Assembly (NCBI RefSeq): GCF_047511655.1
Contig: NC_133391.1
Location: 111,513,384-111,577,383 of the forward strand
Source: Castor canadensis
Lineage: Eukaryota; Chordata; Mammalia; Rodentia; Castoridae
DNA length: 64,000 nt
Direction: 5' to 3'
Shown here: piece by piece, positions 24,537 to 38,600 of the stretch
How the letters are laid out: each line of letters begins with the position of its first letter
How positions within the stretch are numbered: the stretch's first letter is position 1
Notes under the pieces: generated by a model
The model's input: only the letters and a program-made list of their open reading frames with translations
What the model was told of the DNA's origin: nothing
Database searches by the model: none
Translations under genes and position numbers: made by a program

Positions 24537-26995
24537 ATGGCAGGAGCCACCACATACCTATCAATATTAACATTAAATTTTAATGGACTTAATTCCCCCA
24601 TCAAAAGACACCGTTTGGCAAACTGGATTAAAAAGGAAGATCCAACAAATGTTGCTTACAAGAACCCATCTCATCGACAGAAACAAGCACTGGCTTAGGG
24701 TGAAAGGCTGGACGAAGATTTACCAAGCCATTGGCCCCTGAAAACAGGCAGGAGTAGCAATACTTATCTCTGACAAAGTAGACTTCAAACTTACATTGAT
24801 CAAATTAGATAAAGGACATTCCATACAAATAAAAGGGGAAATACACCAAAAGGAAATAACAATTCTCAACCTATATGCACCCAATGACAACACACCCAAT
24901 TTCATCAAACATACTCTGAAGGACCTAAAAATATATATAAACTCCAACATGGTAGAAGTGGGAAACTTTAATACCTCCCTATCACCAATAGATAGGTCAT
25001 CCAAACAAAAATCCATAAAGAAATCCTAGATCTAAAACACACCATAGATCAAATGGACCTAGCTGATGTCTACAGAATATTTCATCCAACTTCTACACAA
25101 TATACATTCTTCTCAGCAGACCATGGAACCTTCTCCAAAATCAATCATATCTTAGGGCACAAAGCAAGCCTCAGCAAATATAAGAAAACAGAAATAATCC
25201 TATGCATTCTATCTGGTCACAATGCATTAAAACTACAATGCAACAACAAAAACAACAGTAAAAAACATGCAAACAGTTGGAAGCTGAACAACACACTGCT
25301 CAATGATCAATGGGTCACTGATGAAATAAAAGAGGAAATTAAAATGTACCTGGAAGTTAATGAAAATGAAAACACACAAAAAAAAAAAAGAAAGAAAGAA
25401 AACACGACCTACCAGAACCTATGGGACACAGCAAAGGCAGTCCTAAGAGGAAAGTTTACAGCCATGAGTGCATATATTAAAAGGACAGAAAGATCGCAAA
25501 TCAATGACCTAATGCTTCATCTCAAACTCCTAGAAAAACAAGAACAAGCAAATCCCAAAACAAACAGGAGAGAAATATTAAAAATAAGGGCTGAAATCAA
25601 TGAAATAGAAACAAAAAAATACAAAGAATCAATGAAACAAAAAGCTGGTTCTTTGAAAAAACAAATAAGATTGACAGATCCCTGGCAAACCTGACTAAAA
25701 TGAGAAGATAAAAAAACCCAAATCAGTAAAATCAGAAATGCAAAAGGGGAGATAACAACAAACACCATGGAAATCCAGGAAATCATCAGAGACTACTTTG
25801 AGAACCTATATTCTAATAAATTTATAGCCAAGGCAATACCCAGCAAAAAGAGCAATACTGGAGGTATCACAATACCTGAGTTCAGACTATATTACAAAGC
25901 AATAGCAATAAAAACAGCATGGTACTGGCACAAGAACAGACATGAAGACCAGTGGAACAGAAAAGAGGGCCCGGATGCGAATCCACACAGCTATGTCCAC
26001 CTTATTTTTGACAAAGGTGCCAAAAATATACGATGGAGAAAAGACAGCTTCTTCAACAAATATTGCTGGGAAAAGTGGTTATCCCTCCGCAAAAAACTAA
26101 AACTAAATCCATGTTTATCACCCTGTGCTAGTATCAACTCAAAATGGATCAAGGACCTTAATATCAGACCTGAAACTCTGAAGTTAGTACAGGAAAGAGC
26201 AGGAAACACTCTGAAAGTAATAGGTATAGGCAAGGACTTCCTCAATAGAACCCCAGCAGCTCAGCAACTAAGAGAAAGGATGGACAAATGGGACTTCATA
26301 AAACTAAGAAGCTTCTGCACAACAAAAGAAATGGTCTCTAAACTGGAGAGACCACCCACAGAGTGGGAGAAAATATTTGCCAGCTATACATCAGACAAAG
26401 GACTGATAACCAGAAAATACAGGGAACTTAAAAAACTAAACTCTCCCCAAATCAATGAACCAAAAAAGAAATGGGCAACTGAACTAAACAACTTTCTCAA
26501 AAGAAGAAATTCAAATGGCCAAAAAACACATGAAAAAATGCTCACCATCTCTTGCCATAAAGGAAATGCAAATCAAAACCACACTTAAGATTCCACCTCT
26601 TCCCTGTTAGAATAGCCATCATCAAAAACACTACTAACAACAGATGTTGGTGGGGATGTGGGAGAAAAGGAACCCTCATACACTGCTGGTGGGAATGCAA
26701 GCTAGTGCAACCACTCTGGAAAAAAATTTGGAGGCTTCTTTAAAATCTAAACACAGATCTGCCATATGATCCAGCAATCCCACTCCTGGGGATATACCCA
26801 AAGGAATGTGACACAGCTTACTCCAGAGGCACCTGCACACCCATGTGTACTGCAGCACTATTCACAATAGCCAAGTTATGGAAACAGCCAAGATGCCCCA
26901 CTACTGACGAATGGATTAAGAAAATGTGGTATTTATACACAACGGAAGTTTACTCAGCCATGAAAAAGAATAAAACCTTATCATTCACAAGTAAA
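24537..26995 (+). pseudogene. L1 ORF2 remnant: endonuclease and C-terminal part, RT core deleted
   Basis: ATG at 24537 opens MAGATTYLSILTLNFNGLNS. A stop follows near 24695, and a shifted frame (24796-25029) carries ITILNLYAPND and VGNFNT. The original frame resumes at 25053-25694 and 25767-26588. In the usual GDFNT endonuclease motif the Asp is Asn here. Around 25818-25830 the segment RDYFENLYSNK joins directly to IAKAIPSKKSNTGGITIPEF, which normally lies several hundred residues later. The reverse-transcriptase palm is therefore absent. After that come AWYWHKNRHEDQWNR and WDFIKLRSFCTTKE, then stop-laden sequence. Confidence 0.9.
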
Positions 26996-27989
26996 TAGAT
27001 GGAACTAGAGAACATCATTCTGAGGAAGGTTGGTCACGCTCAGAAGACCAAAAATCATATGTTCTCCCTCATATGCGGACTTTAGAATCTAGGGCAAATT
27101 CAACAATGTGGTTGGACTTGCGTCACATGTACGGGAGGCATGGGGATAGGTAAGTGACCCAAAACATGAAAGTGTTTGATGTCCCCACTGCAGAGGAGCT
27201 AATACAGAAACCTTAAAGTGCCAGAGGTCAGTATGGGAAGGGGATCAGGAACTAGTGAAAAGGTCAGAGATGATTCAACTTGGGATGTAACACATTTGTA
27301 CGTGGAAGTAATGCTAGGAATCTCTCTGTATAGCTACCCTTATCTCAACTAGCAAAAATGCTTTGTCTTTCTTACTGTTGCTTATGTTTTCTCTTCAACA
27401 AAATTAGAGATAAGGGCAGAACAGGTTCTGCCTGGATGTGGGGGTTGGCGTGGGGAGAGAGGAGAAGGTGTGGAGCAAGGGAGAGAAATGGCCCAAACAG
27501 TATCTGCACATGTGAAAAAATGAATAAAAAAAACTTTATTGAATACATACTACAAAAAAAAAAAAGAACTCTGGAAGTTAACCAAAGGCTTATAATAAAA
27601 TGAAGACCATTTACTCAAGAAAGTGGCTGAGTCTTAGTAAAAATCTGGATTTTGTGGCACTTTTAACTTGCTTTCTATCCTCCTCTCCCTCAGCTTCTCA
27701 GCAGCCTCCCAATCATTGTAGCTTTGGGAACAGCTGCCAAAGAGCCATTGGAGATGGCTTACAGCTTCCCCAGAAAAACATCTACAGAAAACTCTGTGTG
27801 TCTTGTCTGGAAGCCCCCTGAAAAGCCTTTCTTAGGATGTGTTCTTATTTGACCACACTCGGAACTTGCTTGGTGCAAATAGCCCCATCCCCAGAGTGTT
27901 TGTCAAAAACAATCTGTAGCAATTGTTTAACATCATGGCTGCTTGATACAGTGATACCAGTCCAGTCAAAAAAGAAGCTAGCCAAAAAA

Positions 27990-29275
27990 ACTAAAGGAAA
28001 ATGAGATTAATATGGCATCCCATGTTCATGGAACAGGAGAGAGACTTAAATTATTAAGATGGCAATATTGTCAATATCACCTACAAGTTCAACACAATCC
28101 CTACTGCAGTCTCCCCCCAAAAATTGATCAACTGAATCTCATAAGACTTATATGCAAGTGCATGGAGTCCAAAATAGCTAAAATAATCTTGAAAAGGAAT
28201 AAAGTTGTAGAGCTCACATTTCCTGATTTCAAAACCCACTCTACAAAGCAACAGCTATTAAAACAGCATAGTGCAGGCATAAGGATACACATGATCATCA
28301 ATGGAATGGAACTGAGAGTACAGAAACACACCACTATATTTATGATCAGCTGATTTCTAAAGGGGAAGTACAACAATGCAATAGAGAATAGTCGAAAGTT
28401 TTTAACAATAGTGCAGGGATAATTAGACATCCACATGCAAAAGAACGATGTCAGATCCCTACCTCAAGTCATATACAAAACTGAACTCAAACTGAATTAT
28501 AGACCTAAGTATAAAATGTAAAAATGTAAAACTCAGAACATAGGCATTCATCTAAACTTCATGACCTTTAGTTAGTAAATGGTTTCTTAGACAGCACATA
28601 AAGAAAAACCAGATATATTGAACTTTATTAAAATTTTGGTACCCAAAGGATATCCTCAAGAAAGTGACAAGAGCCCTCAGAATGAGAGAAAGTATTTGCA
28701 AATTTTAAGTCTGATAAGAGACTTGTATACAGAATACACGAAGAACTTACAACTCTATAAAAAAACAATACAACTCAATTTTGAAAACAGTAAGTTTTTA
28801 GTAGACATTTCCTCAAAGATGATATACAAACTGCTAATAAGGACATAAAAAGATGCTCAACATTAGTTATTTGGTAAATGCAAATCAAAACCACAATGGC
28901 ATTCTACTTTATACCCACTAGAATGACATAAGTAGAAGAAACAATGTATTCCCAAGGATGTGGAAAAAACTGAAACTCATCCACGAATATTATGATTACT
29001 CTAAGAAGCCAATCACAAAAGACCACATATTATATGATTCCATTTATATGAAGTGTCCTGAACAGGCAAATCTGTAGAAACAGATAGTAAATTAGTGGCT
29101 GGGGGAGGAAGGAATGAGGAATGATTGCTTATGGGTACAAGGCTCCTTTGAGGGTTAGACAGTCCTGGAATTAGGTATTAGTGATGATTGTATAAATGTG
29201 AATAAAGGGAGTTCACTTTAAAAGGGTGAGTTTTATGGTATGTGAATTATATTTCAGCAAATCTGTTAGGAAGAA
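27990..29275 (+). repeat. Older L1 fragment (ORF2 C-terminus and 3' UTR)
   Basis: The sequence parallels the ORF2 end of L1 in diverged form: aacacaatccctactgcagt, aaaacccactctacaaagca and ctgatttctaaaggggaag. It closes with the L1M-type tail ttagtgatgattgtataaat, ctttaaaagggtgagtttta and tggtatgtgaattatatttc. Confidence 0.7.
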
Positions 29276-30249
29276 CAACCTAAGACTTTCCACTGGTTTC
29301 CTAAATTTTCCAATGTGATCTTGCTCCTTCCTCCTGACTTCATGCGTTTACAAGGACATATAGTGACACTGCTATGTGCCAAGTGCTGTTTGAGACATCA
29401 GTGAATAGGAAAAATCCCCTCTCAGAAGTAGGCAGATTGGCAAAAAAAAAGATACAAAAATCATTGTTTCAAGTGGTAAATGCCATGGAAAAACAATGCA
29501 AACAAGAACCAGGAGCAAGGATGAGAGCTAAGTCCTTACTTTAAGTAGGATGGTCAGAATAGCCCTTATAAGGCTTGTCCTTCTCTCTTTCTGTTGCTCA
29601 TATACAGTAAGCTTGACTATATTTGGGGCCTTGGCTAACTCTTCCCTTTCTTCATTTTCATGACCTGTTCCTTCTTGCCGTTCAGTTTTAGTTTACAAAT
29701 CTTCCCCTAAGCGCCATTCCAAGATTATTCTTTCTAAAGTAGCTGCCAGTAACTCACATCACCTCCCTGTCGATTCTTTTTATATCACTTATTCATTTAA
29801 TTCACTCATTTGACAAATATGAATGCTTCTCATATGCTGAACAATTCTGGGAATATGGCAATGATCAAAGGTCCAAATTCTTGCCCTTATGTAACCCAAA
29901 GCTTATGGAGAAGGGAAAGTAAATACACAGGATTACATAGGGATATAAACTATGGAGAAAATTTAAAAAGTAGAGGTATGAAAACTATTGGAATAAGGGA
30001 GCAAAGGGCTGCTATTTTCTACAAGGCTAGTTGTAGACTCTGTTGAGCTAGTTGTAAAGCAGATGTCCAAAGGAAACAAGGGTAGGTTGGCTGTAAGTAT
30101 GAGGATGGGAATGTCAAGAACAGAACAATCTGAGATTCAAGGCATGGCTTAGAACATATTTGAGGTGAAAAAAACTGAGACGAGGGATCTAGTCACTTTT
30201 TTGTTTTTTTCAGGTAGCAGTAATGACCTTGTTTAAAGCCATCCTGAGG

Positions 30250-30331
30250 AGGCTGGCTGAGTGGTTAAAGTGGTAGAGTGCCTGCCTAGCAAGCATGAGG
30301 CCCTGAGTTCAAACCCCACTTCTATAATGCC
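30250..30331 (+). mobile_element. tRNA-derived SINE with target-site duplication
   Basis: gtggtagagtgcctgcctag and gaggccctgagttcaaaccc match the family. gccatcctgag before and gccaccctgag after (10 of 11 identical) look like the target-site duplication. Confidence 0.85.
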
Positions 30332-32020
30332 ACCCTGAGTTTGAGGTTCAAGTACAACCATGTAGGGATGTCTAGCAGCAGATGAGAAGATGTGTCTGAA
30401 ACCTGGAATAGTGGGGCTAGGAGTAGATTTAGGAGTCAGGCATAGAAAAGTGAAAGAGAAGCTTGTAAGAAGAGATGAATTGAACAAGATCTGAAGAAGA
30501 GTGCTAAATCTTAGGGGATTCAACAAATACTTTAAGAATGCAATACATATCCCTTTCTGATGTTTCAGAACCCTTCACTCAACTCTTTAGCCCCATCCAT
30601 TGTAATACCAGTGACCTTTTCTTATTGACAGCCACAACCCCAGTGCCTAAGAGTACTAGAAACATAGTATGAGCTTGGGAACTACATAAAGAATGCCAAG
30701 ACAAATTAAATGTTAGCCTTCTTGTTTGGCATTCGTATTAAGCTAAGAAAATATCCAACATCTTTAGCTCAAGAAATACACAATCATTCTGGGTCTCTCA
30801 GGGTTTTAGTTTGTGGTATATGCCTTTCATTATCTGTATACTTTTTTAAATACTACACTGAGCACCCAGAATTTATTTCTAATGTTCTTGCATCCTAATT
30901 TATAGATTAAGATGCAAAGGGATCCAAGAAAGACAAAATGTACACCAACATCCCTGCACTGAATGGAGACTGTTCAAAAGCATTCATTCTACTTGCACCT
31001 TAAAAGCTTTTAAGTCTCTACAGAGCCTTCCGCTCCTGCAAGGGCAATGAGGTCTGGGTGTGTTCAGACTAAAATGACTAAGCCAGCTGTATGACTTACA
31101 CACTTCCTTTTACTTAAATGGCGCCCATTTTCTTATGTTCTGGGATGCTGAGCAGTATTTTGTCATCATGTTTTCCTCTCACTCTGAAAATAAAAGAATG
31201 CTCCTATTAAGATTAGAACTGTTGAGTTGTGCTGACATGAAAACAGAAAAAGTGTTCCTTTTCTTATTTGGTAAATATTTTGCTTTTGAGGCATCAGTAA
31301 CTAATCACAGCTGTTTCCTTTAGTTACAAATGGATTCAATCAGGTAGAATTTCAAATGAAACATGCAAACCACCAGAGTCATTCCATTATACAGTACAAT
31401 GGTAGCGTCAAGCCTTGTGAAATACATGTATTAAGTATGCATGTATTCATCAAATCAGACAAAGAAGCTAATGGGTCTTTGATTAGTGTTCTAACTATTA
31501 TGGTGATACTTCCATCTCACCCTGACTCATCTAAAACATGTGAACAAAATGCTAGTAAGTTTGATATACAATCTGTTAATGTGCTATCATTCCAGCTAAA
31601 TACTGCACACTGAATTTTGGCTAGATTTCCCTTTTGAAATCAACAGGAAAAAGTGCTGTTGTTAACTTGATATACTCTTCAATCTAACGTTAATAATTTT
31701 AGTTATGTCAAAATGAAAACAAACACTAACCAGATCCCTGTTTATCCTCATCTAGGATTCATAATCTCTTTGTCCAAAGGGATTGTTATGTGGAAATTGA
31801 TGAACAATAACTAGTTCAATTCAGAATCAGATATTCAGAAAAATAACAAATGCATTTTTATTCAACATTCAAATACAGATTTTTATTATCTCATAATAAT
31901 AAATTGATAGTTTTAAGAAAACACCTTAACCAAAAATTCATCTACAAATAAAAAAGCAGCATGCTTTTCAGAATTTGCTCACTTTAATATTTAACTTTGC
32001 TTTTAAAAAAGATGAATGTT

Positions 32021-32096
32021 GCTGGTGGAATGGCTCAACTGGTAGAGCGCCTCCCTAGCAGGGCTCCCTTAGCCCTGAGTTCAAACCCCAGTAAAG
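32021..32096 (+). mobile_element. tRNA-derived SINE
   Basis: gctggtggaatggctcaact, ggtagagcgcctccctagca and ccctgagttcaaaccccagt form a near-consensus copy with intact A and B boxes. Confidence 0.85.
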
Positions 32097-32162
32097 ATGT
32101 CTGTTACAATTAGACACATAGTCATTTAGTTAAGTCTAAGTTCTGTTTGTCAAAATGTTTTT

Positions 32163-32275
32163 AGCTGGGCATGGGGGAGCTCACCCACAATCCCAGCATT
32201 CAGGAGGCTGAGGCAGAAGGATCATAGTTCAAGGCCAGCTTGGAGTACATAGTGAGACCCTGTCTCAAAAGAGCA
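32163..32275 (+). mobile_element. B1-like (7SL-derived) SINE
   Basis: agctgggcatgggggagctc, aatcccagcattcaggaggc, tgaggcagaaggatcatagt and agtgagaccctgtctcaaaa are diagnostic. Confidence 0.85.
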
Positions 32276-32486
32276 AGTTCTTTTAGAGACTACAACTTAA
32301 TTATCTTTTACTTCTCTTCAGTGATTTTTTTTCTAAACAATGTAGAAGTACTCCTTGAGAGACAAAAAGCAGGAAGCTGATTTTCCCCCAGGTAGGTCAG
32401 AGTGCTATCTACAATAAAGGCTTGAATCCAAGGGACCCCCTGCTCTAACTTGCAAAATAGGAAAGTAACAATAGTACTAATCACTA

Positions 32487-32605
32487 TTAAAAATTAACAA
32501 CTTTAGGTATCTTTGTTTTAGGTTTCTGAGGTTTAGGAGCATCCAAAATTTCTTCATAGTCAGCACTCATTCCCTTTGCCCAGCGACCAACTGTGACCAT
32601 TCGAT
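32487..32605 (-). CDS. ZCCHC9: ZCCHC9 terminal coding exon
   Basis: Acceptor ttcctttcag. It encodes RMVTVGRWAKGMSADYEEIL, then DAPKPQKPKTKIPKVVNF and TAA. Confidence 0.97.
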
Positions 32606-35600
32606 CTGAAAGGAATATAAAAGTTAGGATATAAAAAAAAAACCAGTAATAAATGCATCTTCTTAGACTGGTATTGGCTTAGCAAAGAACTAGTTTTGAC
32701 AGGAATAATCACAAGGAGGGAAGGCTCCATCACCAAAGGAAAGTGAGCAATTCTGTAATTGATTATAACCCTTGATTTCAGAGTACCACAGGCAATTTCT
32801 CATCCCAATTAGGGAAATGCAGCAACTACTTTGCAATGCACAAACTGATGAGAAAGCTCTTTCATTCTTTCCCAGAGTTCATCATTACAGAGTCAATGAA
32901 TTCCAAGAGTCTGTAAACAGCAAGACTTATGAAGCAATAGTTTTAAATGCACAAGATTCCACCTGTGAAATTATACAACATCTGCTTGTCAGTCTTATCA
33001 TTTGGGAAGTGGCAATCCCCCTGGGAGGGAGAATTCAAATTCCACTTCATCATTTCAATCTCATTGCCTACAGTGTAGTAAAGACTATCTTCTTCTAGGC
33101 AAGATTGTAAACAAGAACCCTTGGTTTTCAAATTTAAATGCTAGGGGCAGGAAGTAAGAATAGGCAGACTTACAAAATAAAATGTCTTTTCCTAAGAAGT
33201 GCTACCAGGCTATCCAAGTGTCTTGCTTTAATATGAGGTTGTCACCATTCTAATCAGGCAAACTAATGGGGTAATAATCTCTACTTCCACAAAAACCTGC
33301 TACAGGAACAATGAATGTTTATGAAGGTTTTGATAAACAAGGATAGTATTTCATTAGAAAGAAAATAACTAGCCAGATGCTGTGCTGATAACACATTTTT
33401 AATCATTATGGAAGTTTTTCAGTCTGAATCATTTACATACATACAAAGCAACACACGTATGAGGGCACTCAATCCTACGAATGTTAAAAGTTACTTTCAT
33501 ATTTTGATTTTTCTTAGTGGATCAATACTTTCAATAAGTAACAAAATGTCTCTACTGTAATGAAATTATTAGTTAGCAAATATAAAAGTCATAGATACTT
33601 TTTAATAGACTGGTCCTCTATGGCTTATTGGTCACTTTTTTTTTCCTGAGAACAGCAGCTAACGCTTAGTTACTCAGTACTGTGTCTATTGCTGACACAG
33701 ATGGTATTGAGTCATTGCCTAGGTAAGAAAACAGGTTGCCTTCAGATGAGTAGTGCCTCTATGAGTTATTAATAACAAAGTACATCAAAAACACAGAGGA
33801 ATACCTTGCCCCTTCTATAAATGGAGGCCCAAGGACTCACCTGAATTCTGACCTTCAGGGCAATCTTTCTTTAAATGTTCCACAGAGCCACAAAGTTTGC
33901 AACTACCACCTAGTAAGAAAACAAAGTCACTGAGTACTCTCTCATACTCACACAAGGTTTTAGTATCTTAAAGCACTTTCATATTTATTTGATCCTCACA
34001 TCTCCGTCAGCTAAAAGGTCTACTTTAAGCAGCATTCCAGGATTGTGAGTGACAACACAGGTGGCTTCTAAAATGAATCCTTCACTTAATGGTGAAACAC
34101 TATTGCTTAATGGTCAGATATTATTATAATCATGCTTATAATATTAAGTGATTTCATCAGAAAAATGACCTTATGGAATAAAAACCTTGCTGAATTTTCA
34201 CACTTATGTGATCTATTCTTCTTGCCTTTTTTTTTTTTTTTTAAAATCTGGCCATTTTGGTTGACCACACAAAGTCATTTTTGCTCATCAGTCAATTTTC
34301 CAGGTCCTGGTCTCTTTATTATCTTATATTCCACAGTAAAACAGATGAGGCATTTGAAAAATACAATTTAATCCTAATAGGTAATGCCACAATTCATCAA
34401 ATCTAAGACACCGCTGATTATAAAATGTAGTATTTCATGTACCTTTCAAAAAGGAAAAAAAAAGCTGTCAATCATGTGAGACCTACTAATGGTTAAGAAA
34501 CACTCTGATTTCAGATATTAAAAATGTGGAAAAAAATGCATCTTAGGATCAATGAAATCTAGTTTTCTCATCTCCATTTTATAGGTGACAAAATTAAGAT
34601 GAGAGTTTAGTAACTTGGCCAAAATCCCACAGCTGGTTAGTGGTGGGGCTGGGACCATAACCCAAGTATGAAAAACTCCAAAAGCTATGCCTGTTCACTG
34701 GACTACCCTACGGAGAGCTCAGGACATGACACAAAAAGTGTATGGAACTTGACATCACCAGCCATCACATTAACATATAACAATCTCCTTATAAAGCTTC
34801 AGGTATCACAGACTTTATTGCAGGACCTTATAAACTGCCTAAGTTAGAGACAAGAAAGTTACATGAACCTATGTTAGATAACTACTGAGGAAAAAAGTCA
34901 GAAACAAAAATTACTATGAAATGTAACAGTGCATACCATCCTTTCTACCAAAATGGTCTGCTGGGTTGAGATTAACCACATAGTACTACTTTTAAAATCT
35001 TGTAATAGTTAGAATTATAATCTCACTGCTTCTGTTATGTTTAAAAGTAAAAATGTAGATCCGTTTGTGGTTCATAAGCATGATGATTGGGTGTTCACGC
35101 CTTTGTGTGACATGTGCCTCAAACCTTGTTATGTCATCAGCACATTACCCTTCTGATGTGAAAAAGAAAAAGTAAAAATGTATAGAATACTTGCAGTTTG
35201 AAACATATACCTTAGCTTTTTTTCTAATTTACTAATATATCAAGCCATATTAGACAAAAAGCCCAACACACAGAATAGTACTTGATGAAAGTACTCAAGG
35301 TTCACAACTTATTCAGCAATTTAAAAACTGATTAAGGATCATCACAACTCTGCATGAGTCCTCAGTGTGACTGGCACCTGAGGGGACAGTACTCACCATC
35401 AGCATAGAGTCCTTTGGGATTATCAGGACAAGATCTGGACAGGTGCCCCATTTCCCCACAAACAAAGCATTTTGCAAAAGGAAATTCACCTGTAAGAATC
35501 AACAGTTCTCTTTAGGTTATTATGTATACGACAAGTCAAATAATTCACATTACTTTAAAATAGTCTAAACAGAAACCACATTTTTTACATAACTTGAAAT

Positions 35601-38600
35601 TTAGTCTCATATGGTTTCAAAATATTAAGTACCATGCTCATAACAAATTCTGTAGACAAAAAAATACTCAGTAAGCTATTTACTGATCATCTTCCCCACC
35701 AACCAAACAAGAAACTGAAAGAGCACACACCCAGAGCTGGGTCTACGTTAGCTTTGCACTTCGTTATTTCGTGCTCTGTGGATCCACACCGATAACATAT
35801 TCCAGTGCCCATATCTTGATTTTCAAGGGCAGCTGGGCAATCAGCAATTCCATGGCCAGGTTTTCTACAATGGAAACATACCTGGGAAAACAAAATGTGA
35901 GTTTCCGTACTGCAAAACCACATTAGTGATGCTACTAATTCTTACTATTAAAAATATCTTTAAAACATTTTTATTTTAAAAGTCATTTAGCTCTTTAAAA
36001 AAAGTCCCAATAGATCATCTGTAGAAAAACTGTTTTACATTTTCTTAAACAATCAGAAATGTCATTTCCATCAGAAGGTCTCAGTGCTTTTGAAAATTTT
36101 TTACCAATAAATCCATTAATTTCAGAAACAATGTTATACATGGCTTTGTAGAACGCAATTGCTTAAATGAATGGAGGAAATATGGATTATGTATCTTAAT
36201 AAAGATGTGTGCACTAGGAAAAAAATGGGAGTTTTCTGTAGAAGACAGACAATGGCGATAAAAAAATGAAAAATTGCTCAAATTAATGTCTGCACTTTAT
36301 TTTTTATTGTGCTGGGGATACACTGTGGCATTGTTAAAGTTTCATGTTTGTACTTTTAAATTTCACATAAATGAATGAATTTGAATCTTTTAAACTATGA
36401 CTCAAATCACAAGATGTATTTTATAGCAAAAAAGTATATCCTACTTTTTTTATACTCTTAATGCACAGAAAGTTTTCATTTTAAAATATATACACAATAC
36501 ATATTCTTAGATGAATTTTTAGGCTCTAATATGAAACTGAACAATGTATAGTTATTTACATAATACCTAGATATTTGAACATCAATTATAATCAAAGATA
36601 GAAGATATTCAAACTATTTTAAAGTGGAAAAAAATATACATATATAAAGCAACTAATATAGTTCATCATTTAATTATTCTTTCAAAAAATAAGCACAGGT
36701 TTTTGTTTTGTTGTTTTTTTAGATGGGGGGCTTGCTAAGTTACTCAGGCTGGCCTTGAACTTTTAATCCTCCCATCTCAGCCTCCTGAACAGCTGGGATT
36801 ACAGATGTACACCACTACAGAAGGCTAACACAGGTACTTTTTTTTTTTTTAAAGGCAATTTGGGCAGACAAAATAAAACATGTGTTTTGCACCTCTATCC
36901 TAACTTTCTTTCTTTTTTTCCCTTTATTTAATAACACGAGTTCCTTTAAATCCCACAATAACTTTCCATTTACAATGAGCTGGTCCAAGCAAAGAGACTT
37001 CATTTCTCCTACAACTGTAGAAAAGCTACTACTAAAAACTAGATCACCAGCAAAAGCTACTGCCTTGACTTTTGAAAATCATCACTGTCAGATACAAATT
37101 TCTTCAGTAGTCCTTAAACTGAAATGTAGATGTGATTACAGATACCTGTTAGGTAAATCTTTACATCTTAATCAATTTACTAGACTTTAAGAACTGATGG
37201 TTAGTATGAAGTATTTTCAAAAGACCCACATGTTATTTATAAAGCATTCCTTTATGTGAAAACAACAATAACAACAAAAAAAAACCCCACCACTTCTCCC
37301 CCTTAAGAGGTGTAACAACAAACTTTTTTCAAAAGGTCTGCAATTCACCATTCGTCCTATGTTAATTATCTTCAAGCTAAATGAACTTATCTGGTTTTAA
37401 AATATTTTTCTGGTTTTAAAATATTATTAAAATAACTAATTTTACAATTTAAAGAAAACTCTATCCTGACTCAAATAGAAATGACTACCGTCTATCCAAA
37501 TTTATCCACGAGCAACATTTTATCGGTATTATCTCTAAATACTTATTTTTAAATATGATAATGCAGCCTGCACTGGTACAAACAGTGCCCTCTACATTTA
37601 GTAAATCTAATACAAAAATGAAAGTGCAATAACGGCAACAAGTCTAATTCTTATGCAGTATCTTGCTGGACGACAGGAAATTCACTTAGAGAATAGAAAG
37701 AATTATATTGAGTATTTTTTTTCCTGTGTCTGACTAGTTTAAAATCTAGTGGTAGGCATTACAGAAATAAACCTGCTGCACACAGGCTTCAGGCTGTGAT
37801 CCTCCTACACATCTGTCTCCTTTTAGCTGGGATTACATGCATGTAACACCATGCCTGGCTCTTTTGGGATATAGTCTCAATAACTTTTTGCCTGGGCTGG
37901 CCTTGAACCATGATCCTCCTATCTTTGCCTCCCTTTCTAGCTAGTATTACAGGTGTGTGTCACCATGGTTGGCAGGACCACAGGTTTGAAGTCAGACAGA
38001 CTGAGTTTGAATTTCACCTCTGCTATTGACTTAATCTGTCTGCACTTCAGTATTTCTGCTTTGTAACAAAAGAATCATACCATCACCTTTGTAGTGTTAT
38101 TATAACTAACCAGTACATCAAATGTATGCTAAGAAAGCATAAGCCTTAATAAAGCTACAACAGCAATTAGAAAAATTTGTGTATGTGTGAGTAAAAAATG
38201 ACAGTTTCTACCTGTATAAAGTAAATAACATGGTAGAAGTGATGATCTCACCATTGCATTTTTCTTTGCTGCTTGTCTTTTTAATCGTCTTCCTTCTCGT
38301 CGACTGTCTTTCTTTAAAGCAACTGCAATTTCTTCCCTTACTTCCTGGCTATCTGCTGCTATCAGCTCCCCACTGTGAACCATCTGTGAGTTCTGTCGTA
38401 GGTATTCCATGAATCCGTTCACATCTTCATTTATGTACTCTTTTTTCTTCTTGTTCTTTTTATGTTTGGCCTGAGGTGCATCATTTTTAAGGGACTGCCT
38501 ATCCACTGCAAGTTGTTTATCCTTCAGAAAGTTTTGGCTCCTCCCCTCAAAGGACCCCTTCTTCATGTCCTCCCATGATGTTGCAGGCAAGGGTCTCTTA

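Larger units (their letters stand above)
22143..27566 (+). mobile_element. Near full-length L1 retrotransposon, inactive, with an internal ORF2 deletion
   Basis: It begins ggagggatccaagacggcaa, the expected L1 5' UTR start, and ends in poly(A) at about 27553-27566. Layout: 5' UTR 22143-23300, ORF1 region to about 24500, ORF2 24537 to about 26990, and a 3' UTR with a G-rich purine tract. A short direct repeat agaactct borders both ends (22138 and 27564 areas), consistent with a target-site duplication. Stops, frameshifts and a missing reverse-transcriptase core make it non-autonomous. Confidence 0.9.
13852..32486. other. Convergent ACOT12-ZCCHC9 interval
   Basis: Apart from the two 3' UTRs, this 18.6-kb interval is made of repeats (listed separately) and unassigned AT-rich sequence, for example 14.4-15.1, 16.6-18.6 and 29.3-30.2 kb. 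No spliced coding signal was found on either strand. Confidence 0.65.
31857..32486 (-). other. ZCCHC9: Probable ZCCHC9 3' UTR
   Basis: Downstream of the TAA on the minus strand, AATAAA signals are seen at 31882-31887 and 31857-31862 (as TTTATT on the plus strand). If these are used, the 3' UTR is about 0.6 kb and includes a tRNA-type SINE and a B1-like SINE, both on the opposite strand to the gene. Confidence 0.5.
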
